The translations under genes and the position numbers were made by a program. A DNA stretch of 64,000 nucleotides from Aplectana chamaeleonis (taxonomy: Eukaryota > Nematoda > Chromadorea > Rhabditida > Cosmocercidae): assembly GCA_029168955.1 (NCBI GenBank), contig JAPDOI010000379.1, forward strand, positions 124,001 to 188,000, in the 5' to 3' direction. The notes under the pieces were generated by a model, which had not been told where the DNA came from, searched no databases, and worked only from the letters and a program-made list of their open reading frames with translations. This document shows, one piece after another, positions 56,660 through 64,000 of this stretch; the stretch's first letter is position 1; each line of letters starts with the position of its first letter.

Positions 56660-57214
56660 CCCTCCCGCACAACGTCCTCTTCTGAGACGGACGTTCAAAG
56701 TACACCACCCTGGAGAGCAAGGTGTTTATATGGAGTCTAAGAAAACAATGGCTGATAACGAAAAACCCACCATTTTCATAAACTAATCTTGAGAGGCCGG
56801 TTTCCGAGTTTGAAACGCCCATTAGGGGCCCAGAAGTCATTATGGTGAGTTCTGACAAATATTTTCGTCATTCCCGTGGCCGATTACCTCTAGTCACTAA
56901 TTTTCGAGCGATTTGGTCCACGCCTTCCAAAAAAATGGTTTTCGACGGACGGAGGTGGAGGCGGAGGCGGAGGCCGTGGCGGTGGCAGCGGCGGTGGCGG
57001 TGGTGGAGAACGTTTTTGCGTACTTTGAGAGGTCATAACTTTAGAAATCGGGGACCAGTTGGGATGAAAAGTTGCACACATGTGCAATTTTTTGCAGCGT
57101 ATCACCTATTCATACCGTCTGGTGACGGTATGAATAGGTGATCTCATTGTAGGGCATCTGCGCGGGAAGAGATCAAAGCCAAATCTTGGTGCGCGCTTCG
57201 CGCGCACCACAATT
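56576..57214 (-). repeat. R segment of composite repeat 3 (copy iv)
   Basis: Complete R, without the TA MITE, with a GGAGGCGG / GGTGGC microsatellite at about 56953-57005 and a novel 19-bp hairpin at 57101-57142. Confidence 0.88.
56725..56731 (-). promoter_or_regulatory. TATA box (ATATAAA) upstream of the repeat ORF
   Basis: Identical CCATATAAACACC context to the other two R copies, about 70 bp before the ATG at 56659. Confidence 0.5.
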
Positions 57215-57227
57215 TGCATTCGCCTTA

Positions 57228-57362
57228 GGGGCTGAGCAGAGTGCCACCGCGGCGCGGCGCGGTCTGATAATGGAGAGCCGTATTGATAGATCGCCGCGAT
57301 CTATCAATACGGCTCTCAATCATCAGGCCGCGCCGCGCTGCGGTGGCACTCTGCTCAGCCCC
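57228..57362. repeat. Long near-perfect palindrome (arms about 67 bp)
   Basis: AGGGGCTGAGCAGAGTGCCA through GATAGATCGC is mirrored by GCGATCTATC through CAGCCCCT with a one-base centre and few mismatches. It would extrude as a long hairpin. It is followed by CTTATATACCGGCT, like the motif in the repeats at 51.7 and 60.5 kb. Confidence 0.93.
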
Positions 57363-57399
57363 TTATATACCGGCTCGGCTTATCAATGGAATCAGAGAT

Positions 57400-57895
57400 C
57401 AAAGTTTAACACGTTAAAACGTGAGTAGTCGTCAAATCTCTCAAGTGCCAGCCATGTGACGACTCAGAGCCAAGTGAAGGCCACTGAGAGGTTATGCGCC
57501 AGCCGAGTGCCGATTGTTGGATAACTGCGTTTTTATGCGCTCGGAAATTTCGAAGTTCGATTGCCCTTGCCAGCTGAATGCAGTTTATCACGCAGCTTTC
57601 AAGAAGCTGGCACAATTTCGCCAGCGGTCCGCCGCTAGCTCCAATTGAGATGCCAAGGATGAGCCAACCGTCGGCCTCGTAATTGCCAATTGCCAGTTAT
57701 CGCCTGTTATCACCGAGCTGTTAGGCAACTGGCACATATTCGATAGCCGTCCGTCGCTGGCATTAAATGACATGCCGAGTATACGCCAACTGTTGGCCTC
57801 GTGATTGCCATTGGCCAGCTAAATGCCAGCTATCCCCCAGCTGTTGAGCAACTGGCGAATTTTCGCCGGCGCTCCGCTGCTCCCAATGTCTGAGT
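57400..57895. repeat. About 122-bp imperfect tandem repeat ending in CCAATGTCTGA
   Basis: GCCAACCGTCGGCCTCG (about 57665) and GCCAACTGTTGGCCTCG (about 57785) are 122 bp apart, with AGCTGTTAGGCAACTGGCAC and TTCGCCAGCG blocks repeating around them. The end CCAATGTCTGA abuts the start of the dispersed repeat shared with position 133, giving a defined element border at 57895. Confidence 0.7.
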
Positions 57896-58553
57896 TTTTG
57901 CAGACGCGTTTCACGTTCTAGACACTCCTCTTGTTAGAAGGTCTGAATATCTCTTCTTCAATCTGGGATGTAGATAACAAAATAGCCTGGCGTTATCATC
58001 ATCTTGAAAATCTCAAACAATAACCACTCAAGAAGATTGATAACTCATATCACCTAGAAGCTGATGGTGACTTCCGTATTTAAAGACAGGAATGATGAAG
58101 AGAAGCTCATTTTTTTACTTCAATCGTATAGCATGGTATGCAGTCAACGTCTCCGAAGGCTCCGGCTCCGAACATTACAGTGGTATACTTGAAGACATGA
58201 ATTCCAGAGTTCCGGATCGTCGCGGGAACATGATCTTGCAGCTGGTGGTGACAGCAGCGCTAGCGGTCCTCCTGGAGCCTCCAAAAAGGGAAAAACGAAG
58301 GAAAAGGAGGTGCGAGTTTGAAAGTTTCAGCGTCGCAGGTAGACGTTTAATGAGAGAAGGCGTCTTGTGGATCTCGCTCAAAAAGTCGTATCTATGTACC
58401 AGAAGCCTGTCGCCGTGTTACAAGTTCCGCCTCTGCTCCGCTACTGAAAGAAGCCTTAGGGCTGAGCAGATGATTATTCAATACGGCAACCAATCACAAT
58501 GTCGCGTCGCGCCGCGATGCAACTGCTCTGGGGGGAACCATACTCACAGGAAT
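57896..58553 (+). repeat. Dispersed direct repeat, copy 2
   Basis: Partner of 133-1015 without the 763-948 MITE and without the local 35-bp duplication. Confidence 0.9.
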
Positions 58554-58613
58554 AGCGGTATAGGTTCGGGGAACCGATCTGCTCCTAACGTTAAAACATG
58601 CCCGTTGAAGTGA
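58092..58613 (+). CDS. Hypothetical 173-residue protein, intact copy
   Basis: ATG at 58092 after a TATTTAAAG motif (about 58077). The product has RIAWYAVNVSEGSGSEHYSG, a hydrophobic segment ILQLVVTAALAVLL and a strongly basic run PPKREKRRKRR. The last 20 or so codons run into a small inverted-repeat element (58565-58697), so the natural C-terminus is doubtful. The homologous frame at 330-710 has a stop codon. No family recognised. It could be part of a DNA-transposon-associated protein, but nothing diagnostic is present. Confidence 0.3.
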   Translation: MMKRSSFFYFNRIAWYAVNVSEGSGSEHYSGILEDMNSRVPDRRGNMILQLVVTAALAVLLEPPKREKRRKRRCEFESFSVAGRRLMREGVLWISLKKSYLCTRSLSPCYKFRLCSATERSLRAEQMIIQYGNQSQCRVAPRCNCSGGNHTHRNSGIGSGNRSAPNVKTCPLK

Positions 58614-58697
58614 CAAAACGTGTTTACCAGCAATTACCTGTCTGAACGCGTTTGATCAATACGTATAATTTGTTTAGGAGCAGAACGGTTCCCCGAA
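58565..58697. mobile_element. 133-bp MITE with 24-bp terminal inverted repeats
   Basis: TTCGGGGAACCGATCTGCTC (left) and its inverse at 58674-58697 match in 23 of 24 positions. It lies between the dispersed repeat and the mariner relic. Confidence 0.82.
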
Positions 58698-58699
58698 GC

Positions 58700-58860
58700 T
58701 CCATGCTCGCACTCTGCAGCATCGGCAAAATATGGTGGATGAGGCAGCACCTCCCACCCCAATTCATTAATTTTTCCAAGGTTCGCTTTACTCAGTGCGT
58801 TATTGCATTGTCGTGTTGGAGAATGACGCCTTTTCGGTTGACAGTCGCTGGCCACATTTC
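58700..58860 (-). pseudogene. Mariner transposase fragment
   Basis: The minus strand encodes, in one frame, KGVILQHDNA and, after a frameshift, KINELGWEVLPHPPY, both hallmark blocks around the second and third catalytic Asp of mariner transposases. The usual SPDL motif after HPPY reads FADA, so the third Asp is lost. Only about 50 codons remain. Confidence 0.85.
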
Positions 58861-58877
58861 AATTAAAGATTGATTAA

Positions 58878-59353
58878 AGGCACAGTCCAAGCTCACGGGC
58901 GAAATTTGAGATTCCCACATAATTTCGAGGTAGACTCACCCCATATAACACCTGCCAAATGCGAGCTCTCAATCCCTGCGGATAAGCGAGATAAAGGGGA
59001 AGCTACCCTGGGGCGCCCATACTAGGAAGCCACTTCGGCACGCCCCTTTTACGATATTTCGAGCTCAACAGCGGCAAGATGAGCGATGGTTTCCGACCAG
59101 TAACCCCGTTCTTCCCTTCAGTCTAAACCTCTCTCTTTGTTCAGGTCGGCTCGTATACATCGGTTGCAAATGACGAAAGTTACGAGCCTCGGACAACTCG
59201 TCCAACATGCTTCCGCAGCTCAAAATTTGAGGGTCCATAACTCCGCTTCCAAAAGGTCTTGTACGATTCCAGAGACATCATTGGAATCAGCGTGAGGTCA
59301 TTTTGAAGATAGGCAGAGAAACAGAAAGACGATTCTGAGGTTGGACTGGGCCT
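58878..59353. mobile_element. TTAA MITE, diverged family 2
   Basis: TTAA (58874-58877) then AGGCACAGTCCAAGC; right end GGTTGGACTGGGCCT followed by CTAA. Internal GACAACTCGTCCAACA and CCATAACTCCGCTTCC match family 2. 59354-59952 has short frames (59341-59634 plus, 59686-59931 minus) without support. Confidence 0.82.
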
Positions 59354-59952
59354 CTAACTCGCTGCAGTTGTTCGCTGTAGAGGTCGGCATTACCAGTTTG
59401 TTGAGATTTCAGCAAAACAAAATGAACAATGCCGCGAATATTTCACCAATCACACAAGAGCGCTTTTTGGGGTATAGCAGTGTTCCGAGGGATTCCATTC
59501 GGGGAGAGCCACTGCCGTTTTTTTTTTCGTTTTGGGTTATCATCAGGGCTGTGAGCAACTGTTCTCCCAATTATGTTTCCGTTTTTCTGGTAGTTTTTGG
59601 GCTCGGAAACGGAGTAAAATATACTACGAGGTGAAACGTCACGCCTCATCAGCGGTCAAAGCCGCGTTCTCTTTGATCTCGATCATCACAACGTGACTTG
59701 AATCCTTATCGCTAGGATCGGCGTCCCGCTCCCTCCTATCGTCTCAGAGCCTGCGGTCCCCACAACGACGCACTGGACGATCCCAAGTTGGGCTTGACCT
59801 TGGCGACTGCAGATAGCATAATTTTGGTACTGATGCACGAGTGAGTAAGCGATGTTATCTCGCGATTGAACCGTGCTTAACAATCTCACCTTAGTCGAAA
59901 ACAATCCAAGTTTGCCTTCTGTACTTATCAAAATTTTTTTCTACTCACAATC

Positions 59953-60733
59953 AGACAAGGGGGCGGTTATTCGGCGGGGAAAAGTCGGTTGCCCCTCCCT
60001 GATCATCCAGCGTATAACCGATAATCATCCTCCGTACAACCGCAGAGACACGTGGGCGGTTATTCGGCGAGGGAACGTCGATCGCTCCGCTGGAGCACCT
60101 GCGGAGCAACCGATCTTTCACCGCCATTCAACCGATCTGACACCGCAGTACAACCGAACCAGATTGCCGATCACGCGTTTTTCAATACATCCTGGGTATT
60201 CCCGAGTCCGCAGAGGGGACCCCTGGGGCATCCCTAACGGGGTCCCCAAAAAAGACGTGCTCCCGCCGCTACGGTCACCGCTGCGGCGGGAGCACCTTGG
60301 TGGGGTGCACCCCCCCCAAGCCGTGAGGAGCCCCCTCCCCTAGGTGACAAAAATTATCCTCCGCCTTACGGTGGACCTTCTGAAAGTTGACTCGACGCCA
60401 CCTTCCAGGTCCGGTTCCGAAGAGCCGACTGAGGCACACTGGGGGACGAGGAGCCTTTTATACCCGTATCATTGTTGATACTTTCGTCAAAACATGTCGA
60501 TGACGGCGCACCCGTCTTTTTGTCTGAGTTACGGAACGTGTCATATATTTGACGGTAGAGCACGTCCCCGCCGTTGCACCGTCAGCCCGTTTTCTACCAC
60601 CAAATAACCGTCCCGGTGTTTTGAAATTCTCTGTATCTGCGGTGCGACCGACAATTCGACTCCTCCCCGTTTTCGCTCCCGCCGTTGCACCGATAAGCCC
60701 TTTCCCCCCGCTGAACAACCGTGAGCGTGCCTG
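59953..60733 (-). mobile_element. Element with doubled inverted subterminal repeats and TATA motif
   Basis: Left TCAGACAAGGGGGCGGTTATT, repeated at about 60049 as GTGGGCGGTTATTCGGCG, is mirrored on the right by CCACCAAATAACCG and CCCGCTGAACAACCG, ending GTGCCTGA. The middle contains a GC hairpin (GTGCTCCCGCCGC / GCGGCGGGAGCAC) and the CCTTTTATACCC motif, whose minus-strand form GGGTATAAAAGG is TATA-like. Homologous to 51540-51700 in part. No transposase. Confidence 0.65.
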
Positions 60734-60996
60734 AGTAGAATCACTGAACTATTGGCTGATTATTACTTTTCATGCATCAGTACAATACTTTGCTACAATC
60801 GACTCCTTCGATGGAGGGGCGCAAGAAGCAGAAATATTTCCTTTTCTGCCTGTCTAGCTACTCATGCCCTTGCGAGGTTGCACTTCATTAAAAGTTGCAG
60901 GGACAGGTCTACATCGAGTTGAACTCCTCGTTGTCAGCAGCATGTGCTGCCGACTCACACTGGGCTCCGATTTCTCATCGGCAGCTTGTGCTGCAG

Positions 60997-61401
60997 TTAG
61001 CAGCACCTGTTGCTAGCCGACGAGGGGTTGAAGTCGATATCGGTCTTCGAGTGCGACCCTCCGTAACAGCAGCATTTATTGCTAAAAGCAGCAAGTTTGC
61101 ACTCTTTTCTATTGCAGCTATAAGTGTAGTCTTTGTGATAACCCGCAGCAATGACGCCAACCTCGCTAAGGTACGGAACAAGGGCATCAACCTCACCACG
61201 GTTCACCACAAGAAAGCACTCTTCGTGATGTGCGGTGGGCACGATTTCCTCAGCGCCCAAAATTGATATCCACAAAGTTCTGCACTCGAGATCACCTTCT
61301 GGGATTGGCTTTAAACGAACAACTACTCTCTCAACAAGAGTGGGTGCCATATGTACCCGCAGCCGTCGTAGAACATCGATCGCACTGGAAAAATCCATCA
61401 A
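60997..61401 (-). CDS. Hypothetical ORF, unknown product
   Basis: Minus-strand frame open for 134 codons, possibly entered from a TTTTTCCAG acceptor near 61385. It encodes RVHMAPTLVERVVVRLKPI, EECFLVVNRGEVDALVPYL and a Cys-rich end (NKCCCYGG). The composition is more protein-like than most frames here, but no family is recognised and an opposing plus-strand frame overlaps. 60734-60996 and 61402-61747 contain nothing else supported. Confidence 0.25.
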   Translation of the reverse strand: MMDFSSAIDVLRRLRVHMAPTLVERVVVRLKPIPEGDLECRTLWISILGAEEIVPTAHHEECFLVVNRGEVDALVPYLSEVGVIAAGYHKDYTYSCNRKECKLAAFSNKCCCYGGSHSKTDIDFNPSSASNRCC

Positions 61402-61747
61402 AGGAAAGAACTCGACATCAGAGAGAAAAGCAGCACACTAGACGGGTTGCTCAAGCAGACTTATTTGCAGCTCAATAGGAGAACCTGCAGCCGAACGTCT
61501 CCATTTCATGCTTAAAATCTATTTGTCCTCTGTTCGCTAGCAGTTCCAGAACACAGCCCCACTGGAAGTGAGCGAATAGATTGAGATCACAAGCTATCGA
61601 AGTACATATATCTGCTAGCCAGGAGCAGCGACAAAACTTATTATTGAAGCGTACTATAGTTTTAAGTCCACTTCCGCTTCAGTTTCCGGAGTTTCCGGCA
61701 ATTCTTAGCTATTTTTCTCTGTCGCTTTCTGATTGCTGCTTATTTAG

Positions 61748-62261
61748 GATGAAGGTGGCGCGCCCGAAAAGCCCAAATGTTGCATGTGTATAAACCCCAA
61801 GGTAGGTGAAAAGCATTCCAGATGATTACCTTCTGCACAGACATTCTGCACGTTGCAGTTGGTTATCGGCATTCTTAACTTTCCACTCATACTTATCGGA
61901 GGAGTGTGCCTGGCTGCTTCAAAATTTTGGGAGAATAAGTTCGAATGGCATCACGCTGTTTTCATAGGCGTTGTAAGTATTCTCATGCGTTTTCGAGTAC
62001 GAAAACCTTTATGACACCAATTACCTTCTCTTACGCTGGTATTCCAGGTGGTTTTTGGGCTCATCGGCTTCCTAGCAGCGATTCTAAAAGTTGCAATACT
62101 GCAGCTTATAATAGGAGCTCTATACGTCAGTTGACAGTATTGTTCTAGATCATTTAACCAAGAAAAGATTGCTAGCTTCCAGATTCTCATCGGATTGGGG
62201 TGTATTGCTGCGGCGGCAATGCTTTATGTTCCGGTGGTATCTTCGAAAGAAGCACTACAAG
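61748..62261 (+). CDS. Small multi-pass membrane protein, four exons (partial gene)
   Basis: Four exons join in frame: 61748-61801, 61859-61972, 62048-62125 and 62183-62261. Introns of 57, 75 and 57 nt have donors GTAGGT, GTAAGT, GTCAGT and acceptors TTGCAG, TTCCAG, TTCCAG; the final exon ends before GTATGA. An alternative acceptor at 61840 adds six in-frame codons. The product has a short Cys-rich cytosolic-type start (EKPKCCMCINPK), then three to four hydrophobic segments: LVIGILNFPLILIGGVCLAA, a loop FWENKFEW, VVFGLIGFLAAI, VAILQLIIGALY and ILIGLGCIAAAAMLYVPVV, then a polar SSKEALQ. CxxC before the first membrane segment recalls LAPTM4-type and other nematode four-span proteins, a weak resemblance only. 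First and last exons are not found; a possible next exon is 62285-62318. Single-copy and free of repeats, it is the best ordinary gene in the window. Confidence 0.65.
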
Positions 62262-63419
62262 GTATGACAGACACCTATCCTCAGGTCCCAATGCTTCTAA
62301 TTTTTTCTCTAACCCCAAGTAAACTCGAAACCTCCAATAGACCCCATTTCCACGGAAATACGACGCCATGATACTGCGCGTCTCATGATCATTAGCGCAA
62401 GTTCGAATTCTGGGCACTGTCTCGAATTAGACGATCCCCTGAGGCATGGTACATCTCTACATATCAGCTAAAAGGTGCACACCCACACAACTTTGCGGTG
62501 TATTTGTGGCGTGTATTGTGACGCATAGAATAATCGAACCATTGCAAAATCAGTTGGGATCCGCACACATTCCTCAGCGCTTGGCGCACTCCTAGTGCAG
62601 TTCGGCAACTTTTTGACGCTTGGCGAACTCCCAGTCAGGGTTCGGCGTGAGGTGTGATGTGTCACAGAGGGAGGGTCGGACCCGTTGACGTTCGGTGGGG
62701 GTCGGAGCTTTGACCAACCAAGAACCTCGATCGGGGATGAGGCGGGGGTTGACAGCCATACCGTTAGAATAAAAAGGACGGCGAAATGAGACGGCGAAAT
62801 GAGAGCACAATAAGGGTTAAAATAATACTGTACATCAAACTGAGAGGGCGAAGTGAGTGAGACAGGAGATAAAAAAAAGAAACTGAAGAGTGAACAAAAC
62901 AACTGCTGAAAACAATTGAGGCAGGATATGAAACGGGAATGTAAAACTGAGGCAGGAACTCAAAGGAAGAGGCGACCATTCTTTGGTGGAGGAAGCATGC
63001 GAGACAATAGACGACAATAGCATGGCCATCGTTAATAGCCCTGACGTGGAAGCCGAGTCGTGGCGGTAAAGTGGGTCACCAAAGCGCTCCTGGATATGTC
63101 AGCAGAGGTGGTTTTGAGTACTTGCTGTCATCGAGGGCATTAAAAGCGAACTATCCTGTCAACGAAATGACACAGATGCTCTGGAGATTCGTAATCTTAG
63201 ATGCATTCTTATCTTCGACGATTTAGGATTCGCAGGTTCGGTCCCGCAAAAGGTCAAAATTTTTGCAAGGCTGGGAAACTATGGATAGTTGACCCTTTCA
63301 GGAGAGCATTTTTTACTGTGGTATCTCTCGCAATTTCCTCCACGAAATTGACTTGTTGGGCAATTTTTAAGGTTCGATGTTGCCTGAAGCATACGATTTT
63401 AAGGCCCTGAGGGCACATA

Positions 63420-63850
63420 TGTGAAGTTTCGGGCACGAAAACTATATTTTAATCATGGTCGTCCGCATGTGAAAACGTTCTCGATATTTCAAGGTCGTAG
63501 CTTCGAACCGAAGAGCGCTATATAAGAAGGGCGGACCCTGTTTTTATGCTCTGAGGGAACATAAGCTCTGGTACATCCCTAGTGACCTGTTGATTTCGAT
63601 TATCACCAGCAGTGGAGCGGTGGGTCTTGGTGAAAGTTAACTAGTGATAAGGAGGTTTCGATGAAAAAGCCACCGCTCCGCGCTGTCATGATCGAAAACA
63701 TGAGTTCACTTGGAATGAAACAGAGTCTAGGTGCAGTTTCGGGCATGAACACCACGCTTAGAATATGGCCACCCGCATTTGAAAACGCCCCCAAGTTTTT
63801 ACAGAAGCAGTTCGAAGCCGAAGAACGCTACACTAGTAAGGGTCCATGAG
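63420..63850 (+). repeat. Direct repeat pair enclosing a family-5 inverted element
   Basis: 63420-63540 and 63732-63846 are diverged direct repeats (GTTTCGGGCA, CCGCAT(G/T)TGAAAACG, AAG(A/C)GCTA). Between them 63553-63730 is the inverse of 38857-39025, with GGAGCGGTGG and CCACCGCTCC facing each other. 62262-63419 holds no supported gene. Confidence 0.7.
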
Positions 63851-63969
63851 AAATGTCCAAGTCCGGGATTGTTATAAAATATTTACAAGTATTCTCCATG
63901 TTCTCCGTTCTTCGAACCTCGGCATCGTATCTTAGATTCTTTACTGCTATGCCAAACGAGGTTTTTAGG

Positions 63970-64000
63970 TGGAACTTTATTAACGGCCTGACGTTTCGAC
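63970..64000. repeat. Possible Penelope-like 3' end, cut by window edge
   Basis: CTTTATTAACGGCCTGACGTTTCG resembles CTTTATCCGCAACGTTTCGG at 55505-55525, the 3' region of the Penelope-like relic. Too short to be sure. Confidence 0.3.

Larger units (their letters stand above)
55958..57214 (-). mobile_element. Composite repeat 3, truncated (array plus R only)
   Basis: A short array (55958-56575) joined to R (56576-57214) exactly as in copy 1. No L segment is present; the array starts abruptly after an AT-rich stretch (AATAAGAATAAAA). The truncation removes the C-terminal end of the repeat ORF. Confidence 0.85.

Noticed and set aside
1..64000. tRNA, rRNA or complete SL RNA genes
   Set aside because: I found no A/B-box pair with a cloverleaf, no 5S-like sequence, and no SL1-like site followed by a proper Sm site at the expected distance.

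Overview
This window is eukaryotic and looks like a repeat-dense block from a strongylid (clade V, hookworm-like) nematode. This rests on short introns of about 55-75 nt with TTTTCAG/TTCCAG acceptors and GTAAGT-type donors, sequences matching the SL1 trans-spliced leader at 21/22 and 20/22 bases, relics of RTE-like and CR1-like LINEs, a Penelope-like element and mariner, and very many short inverted-repeat transposons (MITEs). There is no bacterial-style gene layout. Only two multi-exon gene candidates are convincing: a small multi-pass membrane protein (61.75-62.26 kb) and a two-exon histone-H3/CenH3-like relic (28.80-29.09 kb).

Layout. 0.13-1.0 kb is one copy of a segment repeated at 57.9-58.55 kb. 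1.2-4.5 kb holds MITEs, an RTE-like relic and a 112-114 bp tandem repeat. 4.5-26.3 kb is a giant composite repeat (L end, then about 20 kb of 21-bp minisatellite, then R end). 26.3-29.4 kb is a spacer with TTAA-flanked MITEs and the H3-like relic. 29.4-48.2 kb is a second copy of the composite in the opposite orientation (R, array, L), interrupted by an 8.9-kb terminal-inverted-repeat element at 38.15-47.03 kb. 48.2-55.9 kb contains foldback elements, two copies of an element carrying the SL1-like sequence, a CR1-like LINE tail and a Penelope-like 3' fragment. 55.96-57.21 kb is a third, truncated composite copy. 57.2-61.4 kb holds palindromes, the second copy of the first segment, a mariner relic and MITEs. 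61.7-62.3 kb is the membrane-protein gene, and further repeats run to the end.

The most interesting signal is the composite repeat. Its 21-bp units form 84-bp higher-order repeats. Read away from the R end, a conserved TATA box is followed about 70 bp later by an ATG, a 33-codon non-repetitive N-terminus, the array in a VQD-type heptad frame, a 32-codon non-repetitive tail ending at the same stop in both L copies, and a conserved hairpin. It may therefore be a mobile or dispersed gene for a giant heptad-repeat protein, although frameshifts interrupt the array. Parts of the arrays (about 16.1-25.0 and 30.2-32.4 kb) are full of non-recurring small insertions that look like uncorrected long-read sequence, so some frameshifts may be artefacts.
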